In this document: one piece after another, positions 1-9,013 of the stretch
Numbering within the stretch: the first letter of the stretch is position 1
Layout of the letters: each line of letters begins with the position of its first letter
Program-made: the position numbers and the translations under genes
Assembly: GCF_003254055.1 (NCBI RefSeq)
Contig: NZ_QKZT01000004.1
Span: forward strand, 224,066 to 288,065
DNA length: 64,000 bases
Source: Algoriphagus chordae
GTDB lineage: Bacteria > Bacteroidota > Bacteroidia > Cytophagales > Cyclobacteriaceae
Direction of reading: 5' to 3'
The notes under the pieces: generated by a model
Told to the model about the DNA's origin: nothing
The model's database searches: none
The model's input: only the letters and a program-made list of their open reading frames with translations

Positions 1-164
1 AGCCAAGGTTCATCCAGCAGAGTCAATGGTAGGAGCGTACTCTTTCCCGCACCCGGAGGAGCCTGAATTATCAGAGAATTAGCGGTTGAAAATTGGGATT
101 TTACTTGAGGAATTATCTCCGCAACAGGGAGGTCAAATGACAGTGGATCGAAATGATTAAGCAT
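1..164 (-). CDS. hrpB: ATP-dependent helicase HrpB, N-terminal fragment (runs off the window)
   Basis: Only the first 54 codons are present; the gene continues past the left edge. The reading frame opens at an ATG on the minus strand at 164 and an in-frame stop lies upstream, so the start is well bounded. Residues 35-43 form a Walker A loop (APPGAGKST, K41, S42) preceded by a short leader with a DLPV motif, which is the usual N-terminus of the DEAH-box RNA helicase HrpB. The family unwinds RNA or RNP with ATP; its exact bacterial role is not settled. Identification rests on the N-terminus only, so another DEAH helicase is possible. Confidence 0.75.
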   Translation of the reverse strand, partial: MLNHFDPLSFDLPVAEIIPQVKSQFSTANSLIIQAPPGAGKSTLLPLTLLDEPW

Positions 165-555
165 GCGATGTAAAAATAGGGATTCTAGGGTAGAAAGGGA
201 ATTGTGGGAGGCTTAAGTCACTGCGAATGGTAAGGAAGTACACGAGCATTACCACCTTCAAATTAGTAAGTCTCTATACAATTTGCGAATTGTGATTTAC
301 CATTTACGAGAGGAACAATTGCCTGTTGATCTCCAAAACTATCTGAGTGTTTTTTCGATTATCTAAGTTAATGTTAGCAAGAAACCAATCTTGAATCTCA
401 CCAATCTGTACTATATCCTAATCAGGCATTTCACTTTTTTTTATTAGCTTACAGAATCACGGGGATATTTTATCCAGTAAAACTATGAATACGAACCATG
501 AGATTCTTGCTGACAGAAATCCTCCTTCATTTGTAACTTTAAATGATTTTTGAAT
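165..555. other. Intergenic region between hrpB and the first lipoprotein gene
   Basis: About 390 bases with no convincing open frame on either strand. It must hold the promoters of the divergent hrpB and lipoprotein genes, but no clear TTTG/TAnnTTTG pair was found. A short palindrome, CAATT-TGCG-AATTG, near 280 is the only structure seen and may be chance. Confidence 0.5.
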
Positions 556-1164
556 ATGAAAAACACTTTAATTCTAGCCCTTATCGGGATCATCTTCTTT
601 TCTTGCTCAGGAGAGAAAGCAACAGAAATCACCCAAGAAATGGGTAGCAGGGTAGAAGATTCTGGATCCAGCTCGGATGAAAGAGAAAAGATAGCAAAGG
701 GAGAAGCCAATTTCTCCGTATCAGTTTCTATCGATGGGAAGGAAATGGATTTCAGTGCAATCAACACAGAAGACAATATTGTTTTTATGAATAATGCACT
801 AAATCTGAAGCTTGTTGACGAAAATCAGAACGTCTGCATGGTCAATCTTTTAGGAGAGGGTGTGTATGAAAGTACTCCCAATTCTTTTACTCTCCAGAAC
901 TCAGAGTTATCTCAGGAAGAACAGATGACCTCCAAGAAAAAACGATCTCATGTGGAAGTTTATTGGCCGCAAACAAACACACAGTATGATAAAAAAATAC
1001 TCTACTCTGGGGAAGTTACACTGGAAAAACTAACTGATGACATCATAGAAATCTCTTTTACAGGAGAAGGAATAGACTATGGAAGATCTCCAAATAAAGG
1101 CCCTTTCTATCCAATGACAGGCAAAATAAGACTAGAAAATTACAATAGTTACGACATCAGATAA
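556..1164 (+). CDS. Putative lipoprotein, 202 aa
   Basis: The first residues are a short charged start, a hydrophobic stretch and the lipobox FFSC with Cys17, so the product should be exported and lipidated. The mature part starts with SGEK and is rich in acidic and Ser residues to about residue 50, typical of a flexible tether. The rest is a soluble beta-rich domain with no family I recognise. ATG at 556 is preferred to a TTG two codons upstream because it starts directly before the signal peptide. A second small lipoprotein follows 37 bases downstream with the same kind of N-terminus, so the two may be co-transcribed and related. Function unknown. Confidence 0.75.
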   Translation: MKNTLILALIGIIFFSCSGEKATEITQEMGSRVEDSGSSSDEREKIAKGEANFSVSVSIDGKEMDFSAINTEDNIVFMNNALNLKLVDENQNVCMVNLLGEGVYESTPNSFTLQNSELSQEEQMTSKKKRSHVEVYWPQTNTQYDKKILYSGEVTLEKLTDDIIEISFTGEGIDYGRSPNKGPFYPMTGKIRLENYNSYDIR

Positions 1165-1201
1165 ATCAATTTTCATTTTTAAAATTTAATAGCAAACGCT
1201 T

Positions 1202-1717
1202 ATGAACAAATTGAACATACTACTTCTAGCCCTTTTTCTTTTTTCATGTAATGGAGATAATACAAGTGAGAAAACGCTGGAAGAATCATCCACAGATTTA
1301 GATGAGACTGTAAAGGCAGAAAAAGCCTCTGACTATCCATGTGACTTATATACTGAGTCCTTTATCAAAGAATATTTTCCAAATGGAGAAAATTTCGTCA
1401 ATAAGCCAAGTGGAAGTTCTTACCCTACATGTAGATATAGTTTTACGGTAGATGGTGAGGATTATCGTGCTGAGCTTACAGTTGCAGATTTTGGTGGAAA
1501 GGAATCAACTTTTGATAAGGCGATGAGTTTCCAATCTAAAAAAGAAGAAGTTTCTGGCTTCGAAAACAAAGCCTATTACATGTCAGGTCAAGGTCAAATT
1601 TCTACTTATAAGGGTAAAAAAATGATGCACATTAGTATGTCAAAGGATCAAGGAACAGCTGGTGAATTCAAGGATCAAACAATTCAGGCTGCCAAGGAAA
1701 TATTAGCAAAACTGTAA
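1202..1717 (+). CDS. Putative lipoprotein, 171 aa
   Basis: The N-terminus is a signal peptide ending in the lipobox LFSC (Cys16), followed by an acidic, Ser/Thr-rich linker to about residue 40 and a compact domain with two Cys (in YPCDLY and YPTCRY) that could pair. It lies directly downstream of another small lipoprotein and shares its leader style, so they look like an operon or an old duplication. The domain resembles small DUF3558-like ligand-binding lipoproteins only in general layout; no firm family was recognised. Expected location is the cell envelope. Confidence 0.75.
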   Translation: MNKLNILLLALFLFSCNGDNTSEKTLEESSTDLDETVKAEKASDYPCDLYTESFIKEYFPNGENFVNKPSGSSYPTCRYSFTVDGEDYRAELTVADFGGKESTFDKAMSFQSKKEEVSGFENKAYYMSGQGQISTYKGKKMMHISMSKDQGTAGEFKDQTIQAAKEILAKL

Positions 1718-1789
1718 AATTGTAGAGGCGAATAATCTTTCGCCCTTCAATAGAATCCATTCCTTGCTTATTTACACTATAGTCTAAAC

Positions 1790-2362
1790 ATGATTATCCG
1801 GAAGGCGCTGCTTGAAGATTCCGAGGCGATTACTGAACTGCTGATGCTAGCCTCTGGAAAGGTGATGTATAAGTTTATGGGCGAGAAGGATTACCTCAAA
1901 GCTGTGGGCTTTTTACATTATTTTGTTCAGAATACAGGAAATCAATATTCTTTCCAGAACTGCTATGTAGCTGTGGACAATGGTGAGATTGTAGGAGCGA
2001 TGTTAGTGTATGATGGAGCCAAATTGCAGGAATTAAGAAAGCCAGTTTTGGAATATATCCATCAGCATTTTGATAGGAATATGCATGTAGAAAAAGAAAC
2101 CCAAGCTGGTGAGTATTATATAGATTCTTTGGCTGTATTCCCTACACAGCAAGGAAAAGGTATCGCATCAAAACTGCTTCAATTTCTCATTCAAGTAAAG
2201 TCTGAGCATGGAGATGCTACCCTAGGCTTGCTAGTGGACAGGACAAATCCTAGAGCTAAAAAGCTTTATCTGAAATTGGGATTTAAGCTTGTAGGAGAGA
2301 AAGAACTATTGGGAATTTCCCTTGAGCATCTACAATTGAAGTTGTCTTCGTCTAAACTATAG
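1790..2362 (+). CDS. GNAT family N-acetyltransferase, 190 aa
   Basis: The protein starts MIIRKALLEDSEAI, the beta1-alpha1 start of GNAT acetyltransferases. It has an acetyl-CoA binding signature at about residues 117-133, with VFPTQQGKGIASKLL matching the Q/R-x-x-G-x-G/A pyrophosphate loop, and the late motif DRTNPRAKKLYLKLGF typical of RimI-like proteins. The family moves an acetyl group from acetyl-CoA to an amine; the substrate here cannot be read from sequence. It stands alone between lipoprotein genes and a repeat-bearing spacer. Confidence 0.85.
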   Translation: MIIRKALLEDSEAITELLMLASGKVMYKFMGEKDYLKAVGFLHYFVQNTGNQYSFQNCYVAVDNGEIVGAMLVYDGAKLQELRKPVLEYIHQHFDRNMHVEKETQAGEYYIDSLAVFPTQQGKGIASKLLQFLIQVKSEHGDATLGLLVDRTNPRAKKLYLKLGFKLVGEKELLGISLEHLQLKLSSSKL

Positions 2363-2660
2363 GATTGAATGAGGTAGGGGCGAACGATTTTTCACCCTAC
2401 TCTAATATTTTAAAACAGACTGCTACGTGCCCAATGACGGATTGTGTTTTCACCACAATTCGAGTCTGTCCGAGCGAAGTCGAGGACAATAATTTTATAT
2501 ATTTTAATAGAGGCTTCGACTTCGCTCACCCTGACCCGTCATCACTCTCTTGTAAATTCTAAATTATTCTTACTCGAAGTGCCGTATAAAAAGACATAAG
2601 CTTTTCTCTGTGAGCTCCTCGTCATCCTCCGTGTACACCGCGATAAAATCCCCTAATCCA
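2363..2660. other. Non-coding spacer with a dispersed repeat
   Basis: The spacer between the acetyltransferase and the convergent DUF2911 gene holds one copy of a dispersed repeat (2464-2583) and, at its right end, the DUF2911 terminator. A 65-codon open frame crosses it but follows the palindromic repeat and has no coding character. Confidence 0.5.
2464..2583. repeat. Dispersed palindromic repeat, copy A
   Basis: Contains a perfect 12-base inverted repeat, GAGCGAAGTCGA at 2472-2483 and its complement at 2516-2527. The whole 120 bases align with 9535-9653: both share the GAGGACAATAATTT block, the CTTCGACTTCGCTCA block and a final TTCTTACTCG. The outer ends are degenerate here and perfect in the other copy. 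It looks like a short non-autonomous palindromic element. Confidence 0.7.
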
Positions 2661-2665
2661 CAAAA

Positions 2666-2691
2666 AAACCACGAGAAAAATCCCGTGGTTT
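2666..2691 (-). terminator. Intrinsic terminator of the DUF2911 gene
   Basis: An 8-base stem (AAACCACG at 2666-2673 with CGTGGTTT at 2684-2691) is followed, on the minus strand, by a run of seven T. It sits 24 bases after the DUF2911 stop codon. Confidence 0.8.
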
Positions 2692-2714
2692 CAATTTCAA
2701 TTAGCTTGGAAAGC

Positions 2715-3221
2715 TTATGAGCCTAACTTGGCTGAAGCTTTTCCATATTCCCATCTAATCTCAAAGCTTGAAGGCTTTACTTCATATACAAGACGCTCTT
2801 CCATAGTAGATGTCTGGCCAGAAGGAACTGTAACTCTCAATGCATCTTCTTTTGAATCATAATCAAATGCTCCCCATTGCTTAGCAACTTTGTTGAAGAT
2901 AAATGTAGAAGAAGCCTCACCTGGGATCACGAAGAAACTATAAGTTCCCGCAGGCAATTTCTTTCCTTCTACCATGATATCCTTAGTAGTCGTGAAGGTA
3001 GTTGCATCATTTGCGCCAGCTCTCCATACTTCTCCTAAAGGCACCAAATCTCCCCAGATCATACGGCCTTTTACCGCAGGAGAGGAATAATTGATAGTGA
3101 TTTTAGCATCGCCTACCGTTCCTTCAGCGGTTTTGGCTGGGCTAGCTTTCTCTTGAGCAAATGCCGCTAAACCTATAAATGCAAGTAGGGCAGTGGCTAG
3201 TAAATTCTTTTTGAAATTCAT
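2715..3221 (-). CDS. DUF2911 family secreted protein, 168 aa
   Basis: The first 22 residues are a signal peptide ending AFA-Q. The mature protein carries the DUF2911 signature: a central SPAVKGRxIWGDLVPLGEVWRAGAN segment (about residues 47-71), then TTFTTTKDI and LPAGTYSFFVIPG. Such proteins are common in Bacteroidota, are exported and have no known biochemical role. Length fits the family. It is monocistronic, with its own terminator just downstream. Confidence 0.85.
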   Translation of the reverse strand: MNFKKNLLATALLAFIGLAAFAQEKASPAKTAEGTVGDAKITINYSSPAVKGRMIWGDLVPLGEVWRAGANDATTFTTTKDIMVEGKKLPAGTYSFFVIPGEASSTFIFNKVAKQWGAFDYDSKEDALRVTVPSGQTSTMEERLVYEVKPSSFEIRWEYGKASAKLGS

Positions 3222-3337
3222 GGTCCTTAGTTTTTGTTATTACATATGAAAAATAAAGAAATTTATTAATTCCTCTAGTTTCCAAACTGACATTTCTGTG
3301 AAAAGGTTACAAAAGGGGGAAAACGTCGGGTGCGGGA

Positions 3338-3390
3338 TGTTGGGTGACCGATGTATGCTTCACCGGACATCAAACCTCCAACACCCAACA
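3338..3390. repeat. Inverted repeat downstream of the Gfo/Idh/MocA gene
   Basis: TGTTGGGTG at 3338-3346 is exactly complementary to CACCCAACA at 3382-3390, with a loop that itself contains partly complementary GATGT and ACATC words. It lies just after the stop of the oxidoreductase gene and may act in termination, but there is no clear T run. A similar GATGTTGGATGTCC word occurs near 28095. Confidence 0.45.
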
Positions 3391-3396
3391 ATCGCA

Positions 3397-4545
3397 TTAA
3401 ATCTTCACCCAACCTTCTTTCTCATTACTTTCTACGATCGCATCACCGATGATCAACTCTCTCAAGCCGTCAGCAAAAGTTGGGAAAGTAGGTTTTTCTG
3501 GTTGTTTGCCTTCTCTGACTGCGGCATAAACTTCCTTGAAAAGCTGCTTGGAAGTATCTGGGAAGCCTTCTTGGTGACCTCCTGGGAAGCTTACTAAAGA
3601 ACGAGCCCCTTCGTCTACCAAGGCAGGATCTTTCATCAAAATAGAATTGGCAGTTTCTCTCTTACCGATCCAAAGTTCGTTTGGCTTTTCAGCATTAAAT
3701 TCGAAGCTCGACTTAGATCCAGAAATTTCGATATTAAGGCGGTTTTTACGTCCAGCGTTGATTTGGCTGACGGTAATCGAACCTGTGTTACCATTATCAA
3801 AACGAAGCAAAATAGTAGCATAATCTTCAGATGTCACATCATACTCTTGGTAATCTGAAGGGTCTAATTCTTTTCCAGAGAAAGATTCTACTGCTTTCAA
3901 AGGCTTCAGGCGCTTAGGATGCACAGTGGAGAAATCAGCCATTACAGCAGTGATTTTCAAACCAGTCACATATTCAGTCATATCTAAAAGGTGAGATCCA
4001 ATATCTGCTACTGCTCTTGAACCACCAGATTGCTTAGGGTCCAACCTCCAGCTATAGTCAGTTTTGAAGTATAACCAATCCTGTAAGTAAGAACCCATCA
4101 CGGAATATACATCTCCCAACTCACCTTTTTCACGCATCACTTTCATCTGGCGAACCATAGGATAATAACGGAGGTTGAAGTGAACTGCATTGATCATTCC
4201 TTTTTCTTTTGCAAAAGAAACAAGCTCCTGCGCCTCCTCAACTGTCATTGAAAGTGGTTTCTCGCAGACAACATGCTTACCAGCTTCCATACAGGCTTTT
4301 GACTGCGGAAAATGAAGGAAGTTTGGAGTACAAATATGTACTACATCAATGCTGTCATCTTTCAGCATATTTTCAAAAGTGTAGGCATTTGGGATTCCAA
4401 GCTCTGCAGCTTTGGCATCTGCTACTTCCTGATTTACTTCTACAAGGCCTGTCACCTCGATATTAGGAATTCTTCTAAGTGCTTCTAAATGTGCCGGTCC
4501 GATAAATCCGGTGCCAACGATAGCTGCTTTGATAGTCTGAGCCAT
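3397..4545 (-). CDS. Gfo/Idh/MocA family oxidoreductase, 382 aa
   Basis: Residues 6-20 form a Rossmann NAD(P)-binding start (AAIVGTGFIGPAHL) and residues 93-97 carry the family's catalytic VCEKP motif with Lys96. The second domain has the DIGSHLLDMTEYVTG segment, where Asp and His usually complete the active site. Members oxidise or reduce sugars and cyclitols with NAD(P). The substrate cannot be read here, though the RLDPKQSGGSRAVADIGSH stretch is typical of sugar dehydrogenases in Bacteroidota. It has no signal peptide, so it is cytoplasmic. It is an isolated gene, unlike the paralogue at 61834-62946, which has lost the EKP lysine. Confidence 0.85.
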   Translation of the reverse strand: MAQTIKAAIVGTGFIGPAHLEALRRIPNIEVTGLVEVNQEVADAKAAELGIPNAYTFENMLKDDSIDVVHICTPNFLHFPQSKACMEAGKHVVCEKPLSMTVEEAQELVSFAKEKGMINAVHFNLRYYPMVRQMKVMREKGELGDVYSVMGSYLQDWLYFKTDYSWRLDPKQSGGSRAVADIGSHLLDMTEYVTGLKITAVMADFSTVHPKRLKPLKAVESFSGKELDPSDYQEYDVTSEDYATILLRFDNGNTGSITVSQINAGRKNRLNIEISGSKSSFEFNAEKPNELWIGKRETANSILMKDPALVDEGARSLVSFPGGHQEGFPDTSKQLFKEVYAAVREGKQPEKPTFPTFADGLRELIIGDAIVESNEKEGWVKI

Positions 4546-4692
4546 AGGTTTTTTAGGTTGAATTGAATATAATTTGAAACCTTAAATTAGGAAAAATGCC
4601 TCAATTCATTCCCATTCCCAAAACTAGATTTCAATACTATCTCGGATTGAAATGGACAAAAGCAGTTAGAAATACCTAGGACTTTGAGTCTA

Positions 4693-5862
4693 TTACTTGG
4701 AAATCATCTGTTTAGTCATGGATGTGGGTTCTAACCACCATTGACGTGTTGTTTCTAGATTTTTGTCCAACTCGATGAATTCACCAATCTCAGGAACAAA
4801 TATTGGCTGATTGATTTCTGTAGCTTTCACCAAAACGCGTTCAATCGGATCTCTCCAGGAGTGCATCGCTAAAGTAAAGGCCGCCCAATGAATTGGCATA
4901 AAAACGTCTGCCTTGATATCCATTGCCGCCTGAGCAGTTTCTTCGGGCAACATATGTATATCCGACCAGCGCTCATTGTACTGACCACATTCCATCATGG
5001 CAAAGTTGAATGGACCATATTTCTCTCCTATCTGCTTGAAGTGTGGACCATAGCCACTATCACCACTAAAATAGATATTATCTTCTTTGCCTTGGATCAC
5101 CCAAGAACCCCAGAGTGTAGAGAATCTATCATTCAAACCACGTCCAGAAAAGTGTCGAGCAGGAGTTAAAGCTAAAAGCAAGCCATCCGCTTTGATTTCA
5201 TCCCACCAGCCCAACTCGTGGATTTTGGAAGAATCTACTCCCCATTCTTCGAAATGCGCTCCCATTCCTAAAGGCATGTAAAAGGACTTCGTTTTATCCT
5301 TCAGCTTCTGAATAGAACCATAATCCAAGTGATCATAATGATCGTGTGACATGATGATCATATCGATCTGCGGCAGTTTTTCTATGGAAATAGGCAGCTC
5401 CTTGCTATAGCGCTTTTTGCCCAAATACGGGCTAGGAGAGGGTACCTCACCAAACATAGGATCGATCAGAATATTCTTTCCTTCGATTTGGAGTAAAAAA
5501 GTAGAGTGCCCAAACCACACTAAGCGAGTAGGATGATCCTTAGTAACTAACTCCAAAGAATCACGATGCTCTATGGGTAGTTCGAAATTTGGCTGACGGC
5601 TAGGGTCATTTTTGAAAAAATCAGGTATCATCTTTATCGCCTCTGTGAAATCCATGTCCATATTAGTAGGTATGAGATTGCTGAATTTTCCATCTTCGAA
5701 ATAGTCCAATTTCTCAAATTGTGCTAGCTTTTGTTTGGATTGAGTTCCGCCAAATTGTGGACTAAGATTAACAAAGAGTATAGCAATGATAGCTAGTATG
5801 ACTACAATTGAAATGATGCTGATCATTAGGTATTTCAGAGTTTTGAATAAAGACTTGAACAT
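4693..5862 (-). CDS. Membrane-anchored metallo-beta-lactamase-fold hydrolase, 389 aa
   Basis: After a short basic start, residues 12-35 form one transmembrane segment, leaving the catalytic domain most likely in the periplasm. The domain carries the metal site HDHYDH (about residues 173-178) preceded by WFGHSTFLLQIEG and IDPMFG, and later PARHFSGRG and FSGDSGYGPHF. This order matches the NAPE-PLD/UlaG-like (RomA) branch of the metallo-beta-lactamase superfamily, which hydrolyses phosphodiester or lactone bonds. The true substrate is unknown. An ATG 13 codons upstream (5901) is possible; ATG 5862 gives a more normal membrane anchor. Confidence 0.85.
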   Translation of the reverse strand: MFKSLFKTLKYLMISIISIVVILAIIAILFVNLSPQFGGTQSKQKLAQFEKLDYFEDGKFSNLIPTNMDMDFTEAIKMIPDFFKNDPSRQPNFELPIEHRDSLELVTKDHPTRLVWFGHSTFLLQIEGKNILIDPMFGEVPSPSPYLGKKRYSKELPISIEKLPQIDMIIMSHDHYDHLDYGSIQKLKDKTKSFYMPLGMGAHFEEWGVDSSKIHELGWWDEIKADGLLLALTPARHFSGRGLNDRFSTLWGSWVIQGKEDNIYFSGDSGYGPHFKQIGEKYGPFNFAMMECGQYNERWSDIHMLPEETAQAAMDIKADVFMPIHWAAFTLAMHSWRDPIERVLVKATEINQPIFVPEIGEFIELDKNLETTRQWWLEPTSMTKQMISK

Positions 5863-6144
5863 AGGAGCTTGAAAAGCTAGGGTATAAACTATTGGCTTCA
5901 ACTGCGAAACCTATAAAAAGGTGCGAGTTAGAAGGGATTTTATTGATTTTTTATCAAAGAGTTCCAAGCTGTACAAAAGCTAATATCTAAAGCAATTGCG
6001 ACTTCAGATAGCAGGTAAGCAGGGTATGAAAAGCGTTGCGCCGTTGGGTCGCCACGAGAGATAAAGCCACCTATTTTTTATAGTCGGTTTCTATACTCTT
6101 CTGATTTTCTTTATCTTAAACGTGTAAAACTTAATCAATAACCC

Positions 6145-6603
6145 ATGGCACTTATAAACCTCAAAATCAACGGAAAGGCAAATTCGGTTGATGTAGAAGA
6201 AGATACCCCCTTACTTTGGGTACTTCGGGATCATCTTGGATTGGTCGGCACCAAGTATTCTTGCGGCATCGCTCAGTGTGGTGCTTGCACTGTTCACAAA
6301 AATGGAGAGGCTATTTTTTCCTGCATCACTCCAGCGGCTAGTCTCACAGAAGACGAAATCACAACAATAGAGGGGCTCTCGGAAGATGGAGATCATCCAG
6401 TTCAAAAAGCCTGGGCAGAAGTAGACGTTGCCCAATGTGGCTATTGTCAAGCTGGGCAGATTATGAACGCTTCGGCCTTTCTTGAAAAGAATCCAAAGCC
6501 ATCTATGGAAGAGATAGATGAAGCAATGAACAGAAATATCTGTAGATGTGGTACTTATCATAAAATCAGAGAAGCCGTTGCAATGGCTGCTAAATCCAAA
6601 TAA
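6145..6603 (+). CDS. Molybdenum hydroxylase [2Fe-2S] subunit (IorA-like), 152 aa
   Basis: All eight cluster ligands are visible: Cys40, 45, 48 and 60 bind the plant-ferredoxin-type [2Fe-2S] cluster, and Cys98, 101, 133 and 135 bind the second cluster in the helical domain. Length and spacing match the small subunit of isoquinoline 1-oxidoreductase and related xanthine dehydrogenase family enzymes. It passes electrons from the molybdopterin subunit to an acceptor. The large subunit starts two bases after this stop codon, so they form one complex. There is no separate FAD subunit nearby, as is normal for the IorAB type. Confidence 0.93.
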   Translation: MALINLKINGKANSVDVEEDTPLLWVLRDHLGLVGTKYSCGIAQCGACTVHKNGEAIFSCITPAASLTEDEITTIEGLSEDGDHPVQKAWAEVDVAQCGYCQAGQIMNASAFLEKNPKPSMEEIDEAMNRNICRCGTYHKIREAVAMAAKSK

Positions 6604-6605
6604 TC

Positions 6606-8771
6606 ATGGCTACACTGACAAAAACTAACCGAAGAGACTTCCTCAAAATAGCAGGAACAACTGCGGGAGGATTATTTATAGGCTTCAATTGGATGAGCTG
6701 TGACTCACCAAAAATGGAAGTTCTCAGCACTGAAGAGGTGCTTGCAAATGCCAAGAATTTCAATGCGTTTTTGAGCATAGCGCCATCTGGGGATATTGTG
6801 ATTTATTCTCCAAATCCTGAGTTGGGACAAAATATCAAGACTTCCTTTCCAATGGTTGTAGCTGAGGAATTGGATGCAGACTGGAGTAAAGTTCGGGTAG
6901 TGCAAGCCAATCTGGACACTGAGAAGTATCAGCGTCAATTGACAGGTGGATCTGGAGCTATGCCTCACTCTTGGGAACGGCTTCGCAAAGCTGGAGCTAC
7001 GGCAAAATATCTTTTGGTAGCTGCAGCAGCGAGCAAATGGGAAGTTTCAGCCGATGAGCTAAGTACTTCAGAAGGTATTATTTATCATAAAGCCAGTGGA
7101 AAGAAAATAGGATACGGGGAAGTTGCTAATGATGCAGCACTTTTAACTGCTCCGGAGGAGATTACTTTAAAGGACAAAAAGGACTTTAAAATTATCGGGA
7201 CTCCCGTTAAGAACGTGGACAATGAATCTATTTTTTCCGGTAAGCCACTATTTGGACTTGATTTTTATAGAGAAGGAATGCTTCATGCAATGATTCAACG
7301 TGCGCCTTTTGGAATGAAAATCAAATCTATTGATGATGCCGCTGCGAGAAATGTAGCGGGAGTGAAGGATATCATCACTTTTGAAAACTCTGTGGCAGTA
7401 GTCGGATCATCGACATGGCCATTGATGAAAGCCAAGAAGCTTCTAAAAGTAGAATATGAAGCTGATGGAAAAGTAGAGAGTTCGGCTGATCATGATGAGA
7501 TTTTCAAAGAACTTTTGGCAAACGGTAAAGCCGAAGTAAAGCGAAAAGATGGTAATGTCAATACTGCGTTTAGAAATGCCGCTCAAGTAGTAAATGCTGA
7601 ATATCAGTGTCCATTTCTATCACATTCTCCTATGGAGCCTATGAATTTTTTTGCTCATGTGATGGAAGGTTCCGTAGAATTAGTTGGTCCAACTCAGACT
7701 CCGGAAAGTGCGAGAAGAGCGGCTGCTGAAGTGACAGGAATTGCTCCAGAGAATATCACAGTTGAAATCACCAGATTGGGAGGAGGTTTTGGTAGAAGGC
7801 TTAGGGCAGATTATGTTTCTGAAGCAGTTCATGTTTCCAAAATGATGAATGCTCCAGTGAAATTAACTTGGAGTAGAGAAGACGATCTAACTGGCGGAGC
7901 CTATCGTCCAGCAGTGAGATATAGATTTGAAGCATCTTTGGATGCGGATGGTAATATGACAGGCTACAAACTTCGTGGTGTTGGTATGAACGCTGGTAAT
8001 AGTACTAGAGAAAATAACTTCCCTGCTGGAGCAGTCGATAATCTCTTGATTGAAAATGTGAATTACAATTCATCGATTACCACCAATGCCTGGCGTGCGC
8101 CAATTACCAATTTCCTGGCTTATGCCGAACAGTCCTTTTTAGATGAAGTTGCACTAGCAGCTAAGAAAGATCCTGTAGATTTTAGACTAGAGCTATTTGA
8201 AAAAGCGAAAGCTAATCCTGTGGGCGGAGAACTTCGCTATGATGTAGATCGCATGATCGGTGTTACAAAAATGGCCAAGGAAAAATCAAATTGGGGAAAG
8301 AATCCAAATGTAAAGCAGGGATTTTCTGTGTATTTCTCTCATAGAACTTATGTGGCACAAGTCGCTGAAATTGAGATGGAAAATGGCACTCCATCTCTAA
8401 AGAAGATTCATGTAGTTACAGACTGCGGAATGGTAGTAAATCCTACTGGTGCCAATCACCAAGTTCGCGGTGGAGTGGTAGACGGGATGGGACATGCGAT
8501 GTATGGAAACCTGACTTTCGAGGGAGGGCTTCCTACCCAAACCAACTTCGATAAGTATCGCTTGATACGTATGAAAGAGGTGCCAGCTGTAGATACTTAT
8601 TATGTAGATAGCGGTTTTGATCCAACAGGTTTGGGTGAACCTTGCCTTCCACCAACTGGCGGAGCAATAGCAAATGCGATTTTCAGCGCAACCGAAAGAA
8701 GACTAAGAAGCCAACCTTTTATAGATCAGAAAGAGTTTCAGGATCTGAATTTGGGTATAAAAAGAGCGTGA
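6606..8771 (+). CDS. Molybdopterin-binding subunit of xanthine dehydrogenase family (IorB-like), 721 aa
   Basis: The N-terminus TNRRDFLKIAGTTAGG is a twin-arginine signal (RR at 9-10), so the folded holoenzyme should be exported. The body has the aldehyde oxidase/xanthine dehydrogenase folds, including RLGGGFGRRLRADYVSEA and the C-terminal GLGEPCLPPTGGAIANAI, where Glu678 takes the position of the family's catalytic base. Length and architecture match isoquinoline 1-oxidoreductase beta, with no FAD domain. The partner 2Fe-2S protein has no signal and is probably carried along. The family hydroxylates N-heterocycles or aldehydes using water; the substrate here is unknown. Genes for cofactor maturation lie downstream. 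Confidence 0.92.
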   Translation: MATLTKTNRRDFLKIAGTTAGGLFIGFNWMSCDSPKMEVLSTEEVLANAKNFNAFLSIAPSGDIVIYSPNPELGQNIKTSFPMVVAEELDADWSKVRVVQANLDTEKYQRQLTGGSGAMPHSWERLRKAGATAKYLLVAAAASKWEVSADELSTSEGIIYHKASGKKIGYGEVANDAALLTAPEEITLKDKKDFKIIGTPVKNVDNESIFSGKPLFGLDFYREGMLHAMIQRAPFGMKIKSIDDAAARNVAGVKDIITFENSVAVVGSSTWPLMKAKKLLKVEYEADGKVESSADHDEIFKELLANGKAEVKRKDGNVNTAFRNAAQVVNAEYQCPFLSHSPMEPMNFFAHVMEGSVELVGPTQTPESARRAAAEVTGIAPENITVEITRLGGGFGRRLRADYVSEAVHVSKMMNAPVKLTWSREDDLTGGAYRPAVRYRFEASLDADGNMTGYKLRGVGMNAGNSTRENNFPAGAVDNLLIENVNYNSSITTNAWRAPITNFLAYAEQSFLDEVALAAKKDPVDFRLELFEKAKANPVGGELRYDVDRMIGVTKMAKEKSNWGKNPNVKQGFSVYFSHRTYVAQVAEIEMENGTPSLKKIHVVTDCGMVVNPTGANHQVRGGVVDGMGHAMYGNLTFEGGLPTQTNFDKYRLIRMKEVPAVDTYYVDSGFDPTGLGEPCLPPTGGAIANAIFSATERRLRSQPFIDQKEFQDLNLGIKRA

Positions 8772-8839
8772 TCTATACGCTAGATTTTAGACATAAGTAT
8801 CAAGACTATAGAATCTAGAAAACAGATTCAAGAACCAAG

Positions 8840-8874
8840 AAAAAGCACTTCCATATGTACTGGAAGTGCTTTTT
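8840..8874 (+). terminator. Terminator after the molybdenum hydroxylase genes
   Basis: A perfect 14-base stem (AAAAAGCACTTCCA at 8840-8853 with its complement at 8861-8874) and a 7-base loop ends in five T. Because both flanks are A/T runs it could work in both directions and also end the small convergent gene at 9014-9358. Confidence 0.88.
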
Positions 8875-9013
8875 ATTTAATGGTAAGATCTATAAAAATT
8901 CGTAAATCCTAGTAATTCTTATTTCCGGTTTTTAATCTAGGCTCTCACTTTTTGTGTCTAAAGTCTAAATACAATTATCTAGCTACTTGATACTTATGTC
9001 TTAATACTAGTAT

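Noticed and set aside
2365..2562. 65-codon open frame downstream of the GNAT gene
   Set aside because: It runs through the palindromic repeat at 2464-2583 and has no protein-like pattern.
3298..3597. 99-codon plus-strand frame over the end of the Gfo/Idh/MocA gene
   Set aside because: It is antisense to a well supported gene and its start lies in an inverted repeat.
5902..6144. Possible molybdenum cofactor riboswitch upstream of the IorAB-like genes
   Set aside because: There is a GC-rich block (GCGTTGCGCCGTTGGGTCGCC), but I could not fold it into a convincing known aptamer, so it is left out.
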